Positions 32,016 to 42,478 are shown, numbered from the stretch's first letter. The stretch is 64,000 nt of DNA from Nannocystis pusilla (GCF_026626665.1 NZ_JAPNKE010000002.1:10498001-10562000), one strand, 5' to 3'. The notes: generated from the sequence alone by a model not told the origin. Numbers and translations: made by a program.

Positions 32016-33074
32016 TCAGCGATCGCGGTCGTTGGCGCCGAGGCCCATCTCGTTGATGTCGACCTTCACCCCGCCCGAGGGCTTGCTCAGCCACGAGCCC
32101 ACCGACTTGTAGTGGACGCCGAAGGCTGCGCAGGCCGCGAGGAAGATGAAGACGAAGTAGGCGATCGACGAGGTGTTGCCGATGACGTGGACGTAGCGCA
32201 GCTGGAGGTTGATCGGCAGGTTGCTGGCGCCGCTGGCGAGGCCGAACACCAGGACCAGCAGGCCGAAGCCGATCATCATCAGGCTGTAGATGTTGGTGTG
32301 CGTCCAGCGGCCGACCTGGCCGCGATCGTCCTGGCGGAACCGCTCGAGCGCGAAGCGGATGATCGGGTGCGTGATGAGGTACAGCGCGGCGAACATGCCG
32401 TCGAACGCCTTCACCGGCAGCAGCGCGTAGAAGATCGTGAACTGGATCAGGTGGGCCGTCAGCGCGTAGAGCTGGGTCGGGTGGATCTTCACGCCCTGCA
32501 GGTCGGGGCGGAAGCGCAGCACCTTGCTGTGCGGGCTGGTGTAGGCGACGCCGAACCGGCTGTCGGTCGGGCGGCCCCAGCAGCAGCCGTAGACGTAGCA
32601 GCCGAGCCGGGCGATGGCCTCGCCCAGCGGCATGCAGAAGCCGGCGGCGTCGAGCAGCGCGAGCAGGCTGATGTTGGTGAACAGCGAGTAGCCGGCGAAC
32701 GCCATCATGCCGCCGAAGATGCCGCCGTGCAGCATGTAGCCGGGCTTGAGCAGCGTCTGCAGCGGCTTTCTGAACAGCTCGCGCCACTCGAGCAGGATGC
32801 TCGTCAGGCGCGAGACCATGAGGATCGAGGGGATGGCGAAGAACAGGTAGAACGCGGCGGTCTGCGCCGTGTCGGCCCCGACCATGCCCATGTACCAGGT
32901 CGCCGTCGACACGCCGACGAGGAACGCGAAGCCGGCGATCATGCCGTAGGTGACGAAGATCCAGTCACCGGCGCGGAACAAGATCGTCTTGTTGTGGAAG
33001 TCGCGGAGGAAGGCGAGAAGCCCAGTCCGCGGAGCCTCGAGGTCGATGCTTGCGTGGCGGGTGGTTCCGGACAT
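32016..33074 (-). CDS. Prolipoprotein diacylglyceryl transferase (Lgt) family protein
   Basis: 352 residues with seven or more TM helices. The Lgt core is visible: HGGIFGGMMAFAGY, then GEAIARLGCYVYGCCWGRPT with the conserved Arg, and HPTQLYAL. The family moves diacylglycerol to the lipobox cysteine of prolipoproteins in the inner membrane. The N of the classical G-R-x-G-N motif is replaced by C and a GCCxGxPT loop is present, a form seen in divergent Lgt paralogues, so activity is probable but not certain. The many lipoproteins nearby fit. ATG 33074 lies in a hairpin copy (33070-33089). Confidence 0.8.
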   Translation of the reverse strand: MSGTTRHASIDLEAPRTGLLAFLRDFHNKTILFRAGDWIFVTYGMIAGFAFLVGVSTATWYMGMVGADTAQTAAFYLFFAIPSILMVSRLTSILLEWRELFRKPLQTLLKPGYMLHGGIFGGMMAFAGYSLFTNISLLALLDAAGFCMPLGEAIARLGCYVYGCCWGRPTDSRFGVAYTSPHSKVLRFRPDLQGVKIHPTQLYALTAHLIQFTIFYALLPVKAFDGMFAALYLITHPIIRFALERFRQDDRGQVGRWTHTNIYSLMMIGFGLLVLVFGLASGASNLPINLQLRYVHVIGNTSSIAYFVFIFLAACAAFGVHYKSVGSWLSKPSGGVKVDINEMGLGANDRDR

Positions 33075-33742
33075 GGTTCGCGGCAAGGTACCCGCCCGCG
33101 CCGCTGGGCTCAAGTCCACGACCGAAGCGAACCTTCGTCGGGGGATCCCCTGAGGCCCAGGATCCACGGTGGCGTTTTATTCCCGCGACAACGGCCCCGT
33201 AGGCCCCAATTCGTCGCGAAAGCGTCACGCCGCCACCGATGACCGAGTGACCTCGGTCACCGCCTCCGGTTGTTACACGCCTGTCCAAAAAGCCCGATCG
33301 GCGCGCCCACGCCCCGGGTCAAAATGGCGCGCCGCGAGCTGTCCCTCGGGCCAGGTGGCGAGCTCGGCCGGACGCGGCTGTCCTCGGGGACAGGCGAGGA
33401 CGAGAGAGACGGCGGCGACTCGCTGTCCGCGGGACCGGTGCGATGCGACCGCGACGAGCGGCTCGCCGACGGCGGCGCAGAAGGTGCGGCGAGATCATGG
33501 CTGGCCTGCGGGACACGGGACAACGCTGCCGCGCGGCAGGCTCGGCTGCCACGCGAGGTGCGCCGAGTCTCGATTGCCCTTCGGGACTCATGGCGGTTCG
33601 GCCGTCATGCAGAGGTCGGCCGTGTCTCGCGCCATGGGATCGCGCGGCCGAGCGAGGCCGACCCGACGCGGTGGCGCGGCCCGAGCTGTCCTCGGGGACA
33701 TGTGTGCCAGCGCGGGGCGAGCCGCTGAGTCTGGCGCTGCGG
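33075..33742. other. Intergenic region rich in hairpin copies
   Basis: About 670 bases without a gene. Hairpin copies lie at 33339-33356, 33378-33395, 33423-33440 and 33687-33704 (forms of CTGTCCTCGGGGACA(G/T)G). A separate 14-bp palindrome GTGACCTCGGTCAC at 33247-33260 lies about 170 bases upstream of the Lgt-family start and could be an operator. Confidence 0.45.
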
Positions 33743-34690
33743 CTACTTCGCGGGCGCGGCGGAGTTGGCGGAGGCGCGCTGGGTGACGACCTCGAGCTCG
33801 CCGAGGCGCCGCTCGAGGTGCGCGCTGAGGGGCAGGCTGGGGTCGCTGCGGGCGGCCTGGAGCTCGCCCCAGATCTTGCGCGCGTCGGTGAGGAAGGTGA
33901 TGGCGGCCTCGAGGTCGCCGGTGGCGAAGGTGGCCGAGGAGGCGGCGGCGAGCGCCTCGGCGTGGGCGAGGGTCGAGGGACCGACGGTGGCGATGGCGTC
34001 GTCGTAGAGCTTGCCGGCGGTGATCACGGCCTCGATCGGCTGGCCGGCGGCGAGCAGGATGTCGACCGCGAGCACGCCGTCCTCGAACAGGGCGAGGCTG
34101 TCCTTGTGGACAGCCATGGCGCGGCGCACCGATTCGAGCGCCTTGTCGGGCTGGCCGAGGCCGAGCTGCCCGCGCGCGAGGCCGCGGAAGGCGTCGCCGG
34201 CGAGCCCGGGCTCGCGCGTGAGGTCGATGGCGGCCAGCGCCTCGAGGTCCTGCCCGCGGGCCTCGGCGTAGCGCTGCTGCGCGCTCAGCAGGGCGCCGTG
34301 TAGGATGTGCCAGCGGGCCCGCTCGGCCCCGCTGGCGCTCGGCCCGAGGCGGTCGAGGTCGCGGGCGAGGAGCTGCAGCTGCTCGAGCGCGGCCGGCTGG
34401 TCGTCCTGCCGCAGCGCGAGCTCGATGGCGAGGGCCCGAAGGGCGTCGCGCCCGGGGTCGGGGCCGGCCGCGGGCGCCTCCGCGAGCCGCGGGGCCAGCT
34501 CGGCGCGGACGACGTCGACGAGGCCCATCGCGGCCTTCTGCCGCAAGATCGGCAGGTCGCCGACCCCGGTCGTGCCGGGACCCTCCGGGTCGAGCACGAC
34601 GGCCGGCTCGGAGGCGCCGGCGCGGCCGGCGGTCTTGCAGCCGACGAGGCCGGCGGCGAGGAGGAGGACGGTGGCGAGACGAGCGGGCAC
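33743..34690 (-). CDS. TPR lipoprotein
   Basis: 315 residues. The signal peptide ends in LVGCKT. The body is alpha-helical with TPR-like repeats (RYAEARGQDLEALAAIDL, LGLGQPDKALESVRRAMA, GDLEAAITFLTDARKIW). It starts at GTG 34690, 31 bases after the VIT/VWA lipoprotein gene, so it is probably the second gene of that operon. A scaffold role for the larger protein is inferred only from position. Confidence 0.7.
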   Translation of the reverse strand: MPARLATVLLLAAGLVGCKTAGRAGASEPAVVLDPEGPGTTGVGDLPILRQKAAMGLVDVVRAELAPRLAEAPAAGPDPGRDALRALAIELALRQDDQPAALEQLQLLARDLDRLGPSASGAERARWHILHGALLSAQQRYAEARGQDLEALAAIDLTREPGLAGDAFRGLARGQLGLGQPDKALESVRRAMAVHKDSLALFEDGVLAVDILLAAGQPIEAVITAGKLYDDAIATVGPSTLAHAEALAAASSATFATGDLEAAITFLTDARKIWGELQAARSDPSLPLSAHLERRLGELEVVTQRASANSAAPAK

Positions 34691-34721
34691 GTCGGTAGGT
34701 CGGCGGAGGGGCGGTCGTGCG

Positions 34722-37700
34722 TCACTCGTAGTAGTACACGCGGCCGTAGTTGAGACTGTAGCCGACGGTCGCGAGGCGCAAGCTGCCCTGGTCGAGGGTG
34801 AAGGGGTAGGTGCGCGTGACGGTGGGGGTGCGCAGGGTCAGCTGGCCGGTCACCGCGCCCTGGCCGGAGATCCGCGAGACCTCGATCGCCAGGGTCTTGC
34901 GGACGGTGCGGTAGATCAGCTCCTCGGCGTTGGCGGTCTCGGCGACGAGGACGCCGTCGGGGCGGAGGGCGCTGAGGCGGCGGCCGCTGGCGTCGACGAC
35001 GGCGATGTCGACGTCGCCGGCGCCGGTGAACACGAGGCTGGCGTGCAGGTCGCCGCCGCCGGGCAGGTCGAGGGGCCGCGGCCGCAGGGTGCCGAGGTCG
35101 AGGTCGCGCAGGGCCCTGGTGAGGTCGGTCGAGCGCGCGGGCGCGGCAGAGTGTCTCTCGGGCCATGTCCGTAAAGCCCTGTCCCGAGAGGCAGCGCGCG
35201 AGGTCGACGCGGTAGCCGGCGCGGGCGGGGTCGATGCTGACGAGGGCGCGGCGGTGGGCGCAGCTGCGGGCGAGGTCGCCCTTGCTGGCGAAGCCCTGGG
35301 CGAGCTGGAGGTGGAGCGCCTTGTCGAACGGCTTGACCTCGGCGGCGGAGGCGTAGGCGCGCGGGGCGGCGGGGTCGGAGCGGGCGGCGAGGAGGTCGGC
35401 GACGGCCATCAGCGCGGGCGCGTGGTCGGGGTCGGCCTCGGCCCAGGCGCGGGCGTAGGTGAAGCTGTCGGTGGCGCCGGCGCGGATGGCCGCCTGGACC
35501 AGCTTGCGGTGGGCGGAGCGGCTGGTCGGGTCGGCGTCGACGGCCCGGCGCAGGACGTCGAGCTTGGCGGTGGTGGCGGCGGTGGGCGCGGTGGCCGGGC
35601 TGACCTTCCAGACAGGTGTGGGGTGGCGCGGGCGCGGGCCACGGCCGTAGCCGCTGCCGCTGCCGTAGCCGCCGGCGATCGAGTCGCCGTCCCAGGGCTC
35701 GGCGATGTCCGCCTTGGGCTTGGCGGCCTCCTTCTTGGCGGGGGCGGGCGGCGAGGACGGGGCGGTGGTGGCGGCCTTCTCCTGGGCGGGCGCCTCCTCG
35801 AGCTCGATCGACGCCTCGGGTTCGGCGGCCGGGGTGGCCTCGGTCTCGCCGCGGGCGCGGCGGCTCTCGTCGCGCTGCTGCTCGTTCGCCAGGCTGTCGT
35901 AGAGGTCCTCCTCGGCGCTCTTGCCCTTGTTGAGGCGAGTGCTGCTCGCGGCGTCGGCCATCGGCGCCGGCGGCGGGCCGGATCGGGCGCGGGGGCCTCG
36001 GCGGGCCGGGGCTCGGCGCCGGCGGCCATGTCCTTCGGGGCAGGTTGCACGGGGGCCGGGGTGGTGGTCACCGGCACGCCGCCGGTCGGGGCGACGGTGC
36101 CCTTGGCGTCGACCGTGCCGGGCTCGATCTTGCCGGTCCAGCCGGTGGTGCGGCCCGACTGGCGCACGACGTTGAACTCGCGGTACATGGCGTCGTTCTC
36201 GAGCACGAGCAGCGCGGTGTAGCGCGAGAGGACGGTGTACTGGCGCGAGAGCTCGATGATCTCGGAGCGCGCGGCGTGACCGCGGCCGGCGGTGAGCGCC
36301 TCGATCTCCTCGCGCGCCCAGGTGCGCGGCAGGTGGGCCCGGCGCGAGGCGTCGGGGCCGGGGACGGCCTCGAGGTCGACCTGGATCCTGTCCGAAACGA
36401 CCTGTCCGTCGGGACCGGTGGCCTGGATCGTCAGCGGGCCGTGGACCGGCTGGCTGAGCTTGCCGACGAGGGTGATGGTCTCGCCGGGGCGGACGCCGGC
36501 GAGCTGCTCGGGGTGGGCGTAGACCATGCCCTGCGGCAGGCTGATGTCGACGTTGCGGGCGACCGGGAGAGCGGCGCGCAGGCCGAGCTCGCGCGCGAGG
36601 CCGCGGAGGTCGTCCTTGGCGTCGGCGCGCAGGAGGTCGCCGCCGGTCTTGCGCGCCAGCGCCGACAGGACGGTGAGGTCGGAGCGGGCGCCGAGAGCGA
36701 CGGCCTGCACGCGCGTGCCGGCCAGCGGGCGCTCGACGTCGCGGAGCAGCTCGTCGGGCGCGAGGGCGCCGGCGCTGGGGCTGCCGTCGCCGAGGTAGAC
36801 GATGACGCGCTCGGCCTGGCTGGCCTTTGGGTCAGCTGCATCGGTGCCGAGAGCCCCGGCCGCGGCGCGCATCATGCCGCCGATGTCGCTGGCGCCGGCG
36901 AGCACTTGGCCGTCGAGGAAGCGCTCGGCCTCGGCGAGGTGGGCGCCCGAGGCAGGGCCGAGGCCGCCGGGGGCGACGTCGCAGGCGGCGTCGCAGGCGA
37001 GCACGGTGATGCGGTCGTCGGCGCCGAGCGTGGCGGCGGTCGACTGCACGAGGCTGCGCGCGACGGTCCACAGGTCGGGGGTGGTGCTGTGGCTGCGGTC
37101 GAGGACGAAGGCGAAGTGGCGCGGGCGGTCGCCGGCGGCGAGCTTCAGATCTGGCTTGAAGGCCAGCATGAAGTAGGCCTGGCCGTCGCGGTCGAGGTGG
37201 GTCTCGGTGTGGACGCGGCGCTCGCCCTCGGGCAGCGGGATGTCGACGCCGAGGTCGTGGACCGGGCGGAACCGCTGCGACTTGGTGGCCAGCTCGACGC
37301 GGTCGCCGAGGTCGCGCCGCTGCAGCGCGGCCATCGGCGTGACGAGCTCGCCGCTGGCCGGCAGCTCCGACTTGTCGACCTCGATGGCGAACTCGAAGTT
37401 CTCGATCTCGGTGCCGCTGGCGCCGCTGCTGGCCCCGGTCATCGGGTAGCGGTAGCGCAGGTCGTCGCCGACGACCGGCAGCACCTGCGTGTAGCTGAGA
37501 CGGATCTTGCGCTCGCCGCGGCCGGGGATCGGGAAGATCTTGAGCTTGAAGATGTTGCCGCGCTCCCACTCGAGCAGGGCCGGGTCGCGCGGGATGGTGG
37601 CGTCGACGATCTGCTTGAAGATCTGGCGGGCGCGCTCCTTCTCCAGCATCTCGGCGTTCATCCACGTGTTGCCGACCAGCAGCTGGAGGCCGGAGATCGA

Positions 37701-38579
37701 GGCGTCGGCCGGGAGCGGGAAGCGGTACGTGCCCTCGAGCACCTCCGCGGCCTCGTTGTAGAAGGTCTGCTCGATCTCCGTGCGCGCGATCCGGCCGGAG
37801 ATCGCCACATGAACTTTCTGATCGACGAGCGCGAGCTTGTAGAGCTCGGTCTGGCTGCCGGCGCGGCGGGCGGTCAAGCTGCCGACGCCGGCGGGCACGG
37901 CGTCGGCCATGCGCGCGGCGACCTCGAAGGCGCGCGACCACGCGGTGTCCTCGAGCGGGCGCAGGCTGACCTCGGGCTGGGCCGGCTGCTGCGGGGCGAG
38001 CGGGGTGTCGACGTGGGCGCCGGGGCCGAGCGGGACGTCCTGGCCGGCGGTGCGCAGGCGGGCTGACCCATAGACCACGTCGTAGCTGCGGCGGTCGCCG
38101 CGGGCGAGGACGCGGGCCTCGCCGGTCGAGACGTCGAAGGTGTCGGCGCCGGCGCGCAGGGCCAGCGGCGGTTGACCGGCGGCGACGATGGCGACGAGCT
38201 CGCCGCGGTCGAGGTCGAGGGCGCGGGCGTCGGGCGCGTCGGGGAGGGTGAGGCGGGTGTCCTCGTTGATCCGCAGGACGGTGCCGCCGGTGAGGCGGAG
38301 CTCGACGATGGTGCCGCGCGGGACGACGAGGACCTGGCCGGCGCGCAGCTTGGCGCCGGGGCCGAGGAATGTCCCTTCGGGCAGGTCCTCGGTGCGCGCG
38401 CCGACCGGTCCGGAGGAGTTGGTAAGCTCGGCGACGGCCTCGCCCTTGGGGTCTGCAGGGGCGACGGGGGTACCTCCGGGGCCGACGGGGCCCTCGGTGG
38501 CGGCTGGCGCCGGCGGGTTGCAGGCGGTGACGAGCGCGAGGGACAGGGTCGAACAGAGGAGGCGTCGCGCGTGCGGCAT
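34722..38579 (-). CDS. Large FecR/VIT/VWA lipoprotein with TPR tail (two frameshifts)
   Basis: About 1285 residues when repaired. Order: lipobox (LALVTACNPP); a FecR-like region near 60-200 (GTIVELRLTGGTVLRINEDT, LDRGELVAIV); a VIT domain (VHVAISGRIARTEIEQTFYN, LPADASISGL, GRGERKIRLSYTQVLP); a VWA domain whose MIDAS is VLDRSHS; a linker; then TPR-like repeats and a C-terminal beta domain ending YSLNYGRVYYYE. Frame breaks lie near 35975 and in the CG run at 35133-35139, where restoring one GC unit rejoins RARAL/STDLTRAL. VIT/VWA proteins mediate metal-dependent protein contacts. Hairpin copies inside the gene: 35153-35192, 36026-36045, 36387-36411, 38368-38386. Confidence 0.8.
35153..35192. 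repeat. Long composite hairpin inside the VIT/VWA gene
   Basis: CTCTCGGG ... CCCGAGAG encloses CCATGTCC-GTAAAG-CCCTGTCC, so two copies of the family are nested in one strong stem within coding sequence. Confidence 0.55.
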
Positions 38580-38825
38580 GGGTGGCTCCGGCGGGGCGGG
38601 GAACGTCCCTGGGGTGGGAGTGGTCTCGCCCGGCGCTCGCCCCGAAAACGCGGGGCAGCGGGCCATCCTTACACAGTCGGAAGCGCCGCGGGGGCGCCTT
38701 CGCGGGGGGCGCACGGCCGGGCGGGCCCGCGCGCGGCCGCCCGCATGTGCGCCGCGTCGATGATCCGCGCCGGATCTCGCCAGGTTATAGCCAGGCGCGG
38801 CGATGTTGCTTACTGTTAGCGCCCC
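38580..38825. other. Divergent intergenic region
   Basis: 246 bases between the VIT/VWA operon (minus) and the next plus-strand gene; it should hold both promoters. No promoter consensus could be assigned. Confidence 0.35.
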
Positions 38826-39658
38826 ATGGCTTCGGCAAGGGAAGTCTTCCTCTCGCACGCGGACAACCCGGCGTACGACCCCACGGTTGCGAAGCTCGCC
38901 GCAGCTTGACCGCGGCCAAGCAGGAGGCGCTCGAGAAGGCGCGCACGGTCGCGCAGGACGAGCTCAAGCTGGTGATGCCGATCCTGTACGAGCGGATCGT
39001 GGTGACGACGATCCAGATCGCCGCGCACGTCGGCCTCGGCGTCGGCCTCGCGCTCGAGGCGATCGACGAGACCCGCAGCCACACCTCGCTGTCGCTGTTC
39101 TCGCGGGAGATCCGCGAGATGATGACCGAGACCGGCGTGTCGCTGAAGCGCCGCCACTCGAACCGCATCGCCAAGCTGGTCGCCGAGATCGAGGCCCAGC
39201 GGCTGGCCTGGCGGCACAACCACGAGTTCCTGTCGTGGCTGGCGTTCCGCCGCGACGACCCGCGCTACCCGCCGCACGACCGGCGCGAGCGGCTCGAGGC
39301 GTTCAAGCTGCAGCACCGCCTGCTGACCAGCCGCGACGCGGTGATCGCCAAGCTCGGCGGGCCGCTCGCCGCGGCGCTCGAGGGCCACGACCGCTTCATG
39401 CTGGCCAACCGCTGGCGGCTGTCGCCCAACGCCGAGCACTCGGTCGAGCGCTACTCGTGGCCGCTCCTGTCTCTTCAGCCAGGTCCCGTGGTGATGCTGG
39501 AGTTCGCCCGCGTGGAGTACGACGCGTTCATCGACGCCGGCGGCAACAAGGAGCAGGCGCAGGCGCTGCTCAAGAAGATCGCGGCGGCGGTGCGCGACCA
39601 GCTAGCGGCGGCGCTCGAGCACCTGCCCGAGGACGCGCGCTCGGGCCTCATCGCCTGA
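38826..39658 (+). CDS. Hypothetical helical protein (one-base frameshift near 38905)
   Basis: About 277 residues. MASAREVFLSHADNPAYDPT then AKLAA in the first frame is cut by a TGA; LTAAKQEALEKARTVAQDEL onward is in another frame. One extra base in GCCGCAGCTTGACC restores a single protein. The body is helix-rich and mostly polar, with a possible amphipathic segment (TTIQIAAHVGLGVGLALEAI). No family recognised. A hairpin copy at 39466-39484 encodes part of PLLSLQPGP. Confidence 0.55.
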
Positions 39659-39812
39659 AGCCGCGGGCTCGAGTCGCTCGCGGGCGCGAGCTTCATCGCC
39701 TGAAGCTCGGCGAGCGAGTGACTGGCGGGCGCGCTCGAAGCGAGCGAGGACCGGTTCATCGCAAGAGCGGCTCGAGCGCAGTGACTCGGAGGAGCGCGGG
39801 TGACTCGCGGAC
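39659..39812. repeat. Degenerate tandem repeats seeded by the end of the preceding gene
   Basis: The segment TCATCGCCTGAAG spanning the stop codon of the preceding gene (39648) recurs at 39693, and in part at 39756, each inside a GC-rich CGAG(C)-type filler. This is the same arrangement as after the TIR-like gene. Confidence 0.55.
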
Positions 39813-39815
39813 GAG

Positions 39816-40409
39816 TCACTCGCGGGTGTCGGGGCAGCCCGGCGGCAGCGACTTGCACGGCTGGCGCGGGGCGTCGGCGGGGCAGGCCTCGTCGAGCGCG
39901 GCCCAGAACTCCTCGCTGTCGTTCCAGCCGTCCTCGCGGGCGACGTCGCCGAGGCAGAGGTCGATCATCTCGAAGCGGCGCGGCAGCGCGGCAGGCGGAT
40001 AGGCGACGCGATCGGTGCTCTGACAGTAGCCGGCGCGGCACTCGAACTCGTCGGGCTCGAGGAAGAAGTTGAGCTGCGGGCAGTCGGCGTCGGTCTCGCA
40101 CACGACCATGCGGCTCCACTCGTTGACGAAGTCCCACGACCCGTAGCCGCGGGGGTCGACGCAGGCGCCGTCGATCGAGATGAAGCGCGACCACGAGTAG
40201 CCGTACCACGGCCGGTCGTCGCCCCGGCAGCTCGGCAGCGGGGCGGAGCCGGAGATCCGCCGCACCTCGCAGCCGGCGTATTGCGAGCAATCCCACGCGA
40301 ACACGGCGCCGCTCTGATCGGTCAACCGCTCGGGGTTGAGCTCCTCGACCGGATCTTCGCCGATGATGCAGGCGGCAGCGAACAGCGGGAGGACCGCGAG
40401 ACGTCGCAT
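39816..40409 (-). CDS. Cysteine-rich lipoprotein (paralogue pair member)
   Basis: 197 residues. Signal peptide with lipobox FAAACIIGE. Eleven or so cysteines follow, with LTDQSGAVFAWDCSQ, VVCETDADCP and ECRAGYCQ. The neighbouring gene at 40498-41070 shares LTDQSGAVF-W-C, VVCE-D-(A/S)-(D/E)-CP and the GD(V/I)-R-E/Y blocks, so they are tandem duplicates. Disulfide-stabilised surface lipoprotein; function unknown. Confidence 0.65.
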   Translation of the reverse strand: MRRLAVLPLFAAACIIGEDPVEELNPERLTDQSGAVFAWDCSQYAGCEVRRISGSAPLPSCRGDDRPWYGYSWSRFISIDGACVDPRGYGSWDFVNEWSRMVVCETDADCPQLNFFLEPDEFECRAGYCQSTDRVAYPPAALPRRFEMIDLCLGDVAREDGWNDSEEFWAALDEACPADAPRQPCKSLPPGCPDTRE

Positions 40410-40497
40410 GGCCGCAGCCTAACACGAGCCCGCCGCGGCGCAGGCGAGCGGCGTGCAAGAGGTCCGCGGGCGGCGATGAGCGCCGTTCCGCCGGCGT

Positions 40498-41070
40498 TCA
40501 GCCCCGCGGGTCGGGGCAGCTCGCCGGCAGGTCGAGGCACGGGTCGTTGGGCCCGCCGGGGCAGGCCTCGTCGATCGCGGCGGCGAGCTCGGGCGAGGCC
40601 TCGTAGGGCTCGTAGCGCGGGATGTCGCCGAGGCAGATCTGCTCCATCGCCCAGCGGTTCGGCAATTGGTCGAAGGACTCGGCGTGGGCGGCGTTCTTGC
40701 AGAAGCCGGCGTTGCACTCGAAGACGTCGTCGCCGATGGTCGGGCACTCGCTGTCGGACTCGCAGACGACGAACCGGCCGAGCCGCGGGAAGCTGACCCA
40801 GCCCTCCGAGTCGGCGCATACGGCCGACAGCTCGATCATGTCGCCCCACGAATAACTGTAGGCGGGCTCGAGCTTCGGGCCGCACTCGTCGACGGGGAGC
40901 GGCGGCGAGTCCTCGAGCAGGCTCAGCCGGCACACGTCGTCGTCGTCGCACTCCCAGCCGAACACCGCGCCGCTCTGGTCGGTGAGGACTTCGGGCTGGA
41001 CCGGGGCGCTGTTCTCCTCGCCGCACGCGGCGACGAGGGCGAGCGAGAGGAGGACCGTTGCTGTTCGCAT
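40498..41070 (-). CDS. Cysteine-rich lipoprotein (paralogue pair member)
   Basis: 190 residues from ATG 41070 (MRTATVLLSLALVAACGEEN, lipobox VAAC). Shared blocks with 39816-40409: LTDQSGAVFGWECDDDD, FVVCESDSECP, ECNAGFCKN, ICLGDIPRYEPYEASPELAA. An in-frame ATG at 41103 would add a poor N-terminus. The two genes are 88 bases apart and probably co-transcribed. Confidence 0.65.
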   Translation of the reverse strand: MRTATVLLSLALVAACGEENSAPVQPEVLTDQSGAVFGWECDDDDVCRLSLLEDSPPLPVDECGPKLEPAYSYSWGDMIELSAVCADSEGWVSFPRLGRFVVCESDSECPTIGDDVFECNAGFCKNAAHAESFDQLPNRWAMEQICLGDIPRYEPYEASPELAAAIDEACPGGPNDPCLDLPASCPDPRG

Positions 41071-41107
41071 AGGCCGACGGTACCCGGCGACGCCGCGGCG
41101 CATTCCG

Positions 41108-42478
41108 TCACTGCACGCGGTCGAGCCGCTCGATGAAGGCGTTGATGTCGATCGGCGGCGTCAGCTTGGCGGTTTCGAACTCGTCGCGGGCGAGGACGGC
41201 GTGCGAGCGGGCGTGGTCGTACTCGGCCAGGCGGGCGTCCATGGTGGCGGCGAAGAAGTAGCGCAGGCCGCGGCGCATCAGGTCCTTCTCGAGCTCGACG
41301 TCGGCGAGGAGGGCGTCGCGGCAGACTGTGATGAGGTCGTTCTCGGCCGGGAGAGTGACGTAGGCCTCGAGGTTGTCGAGGGCGAGCTCGAGCTTGTCGG
41401 CGACCAGCGGGCCGTCGAGGAGGATCGACGGGAAGGCCGCCTGGAGCTGGCGGATCGCGGCGCTCTGGCCGTCGGCGGCGAGGGTCATGCGCGTGAGGCC
41501 GAGCAGCGACGGCAGGTGCGAGCCGTCGAGCTTGCGCGCGGCCTCGTAGAAGCCGCGCGCGGCCTTGAGGTCGCCCTTGTTGCGGGCGACCTCGCCGCGG
41601 AGGAACAGCGCCTGAGCCTGCTGGCCTGTGTCGCCGAGCTTCTTGTAGTTGGCCTCGGCCTCGGCGGCGTGCTTGTCGGCGGCCGCGAACTCGCGCTGCT
41701 CGAGGGCGATGACGGCCAGCATGGTGGCGATCGTCGGCTCGTCGTAGCCGCCCTCGCGGGCGAGCAGCAGGAACGGCTTGGCGGCGGCGCCGGAGTACTC
41801 GCCCATCTGCACGCCGGCCCACAGGAACGCGAGGTCGGGGGTGAGGTGGTTCTCGGCGGCGAGGGCCGCGAGGTCGCCCTTGAGGATGCCCTGGGCCATC
41901 TCGGCGGCCTCCTTCGAGGGCGGGCAGCGCGACACGTAGGCGGTCGCGCGGGCGCGGGCGATCCGCGCCTGGGTCTGGAGGATCGGCTCCTTGGCGGTGA
42001 GCGCGGCGTCGAGGTTGGTCAGCATCGCCTCGACGGCGATGTCGCCGGGGCCGAGCTTGGTGTCCTCGCTGTAGTCGCTCTTGCGCGTGGGTGGGGTCTT
42101 GGCGTCGAGGTCGACCAGCCGCCAGGCGACGCCGCGGATGCAGACCGTGAAGTAGAGCGCGGCCAGGTCGGCGCGGGCGACGGTGATCCAGTGGCGGCCC
42201 TCGCTGTCGGCCAGGGCGGCGAGGGTGTCGTCGGCGGTGCGCGCCTTGCCGTCGCGGAGCAGCTTGCTGGCCTTCTCGAGCGCGGCGACGGTCGTCGGGC
42301 CGGCGTGCGAGCGAGCGGCCTCGACCAGGGGCGTCAGCGCGAGCCACTCCTGCCACGAACCCATGGCGACCTGCGCGGCGCCGGGCTCGGGCGCGGCGGA
42401 CGGGCGGCCCTTGCAAGCTGTCCCGAGAGACAGGCCAAAGGCGAGCGCGACAGCGAGGACGGAGCGGCGGGGCGGCAC
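41108..42478 (-). CDS. TPR lipoprotein
   Basis: 456 residues from GTG 42478 (signal peptide SVLAVALAFGLSLGTAC, lipobox GTAC). Helical body with TPR-like repeats (IALEQREFAAADKHAAEAEA, NKGDLKAARGFYEAARKLDG). A hairpin copy (42418-42435) lies at the lipobox and encodes LSLGTA. It probably heads an operon with the two cysteine-rich lipoproteins downstream. Function unknown. Confidence 0.68.
   Translation of the reverse strand: MPPRRSVLAVALAFGLSLGTACKGRPSAAPEPGAAQVAMGSWQEWLALTPLVEAARSHAGPTTVAALEKASKLLRDGKARTADDTLAALADSEGRHWITVARADLAALYFTVCIRGVAWRLVDLDAKTPPTRKSDYSEDTKLGPGDIAVEAMLTNLDAALTAKEPILQTQARIARARATAYVSRCPPSKEAAEMAQGILKGDLAALAAENHLTPDLAFLWAGVQMGEYSGAAAKPFLLLAREGGYDEPTIATMLAVIALEQREFAAADKHAAEAEANYKKLGDTGQQAQALFLRGEVARNKGDLKAARGFYEAARKLDGSHLPSLLGLTRMTLAADGQSAAIRQLQAAFPSILLDGPLVADKLELALDNLEAYVTLPAENDLITVCRDALLADVELEKDLMRRGLRYFFAATMDARLAEYDHARSHAVLARDEFETAKLTPPIDINAFIERLDRVQ

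Noticed and set aside
29177..32056. A 959-codon open frame on the plus strand
   Set aside because: It lies antisense to the lipoprotein row, which has signal peptides, lipoboxes and conserved blocks. Long open antisense frames are expected at this GC content.
33247..33260. Operator for the Lgt-family gene (GTGACCTCGGTCAC)
   Set aside because: A single 14-bp palindrome about 170 bases upstream, with no second site; noted under the intergenic region only.
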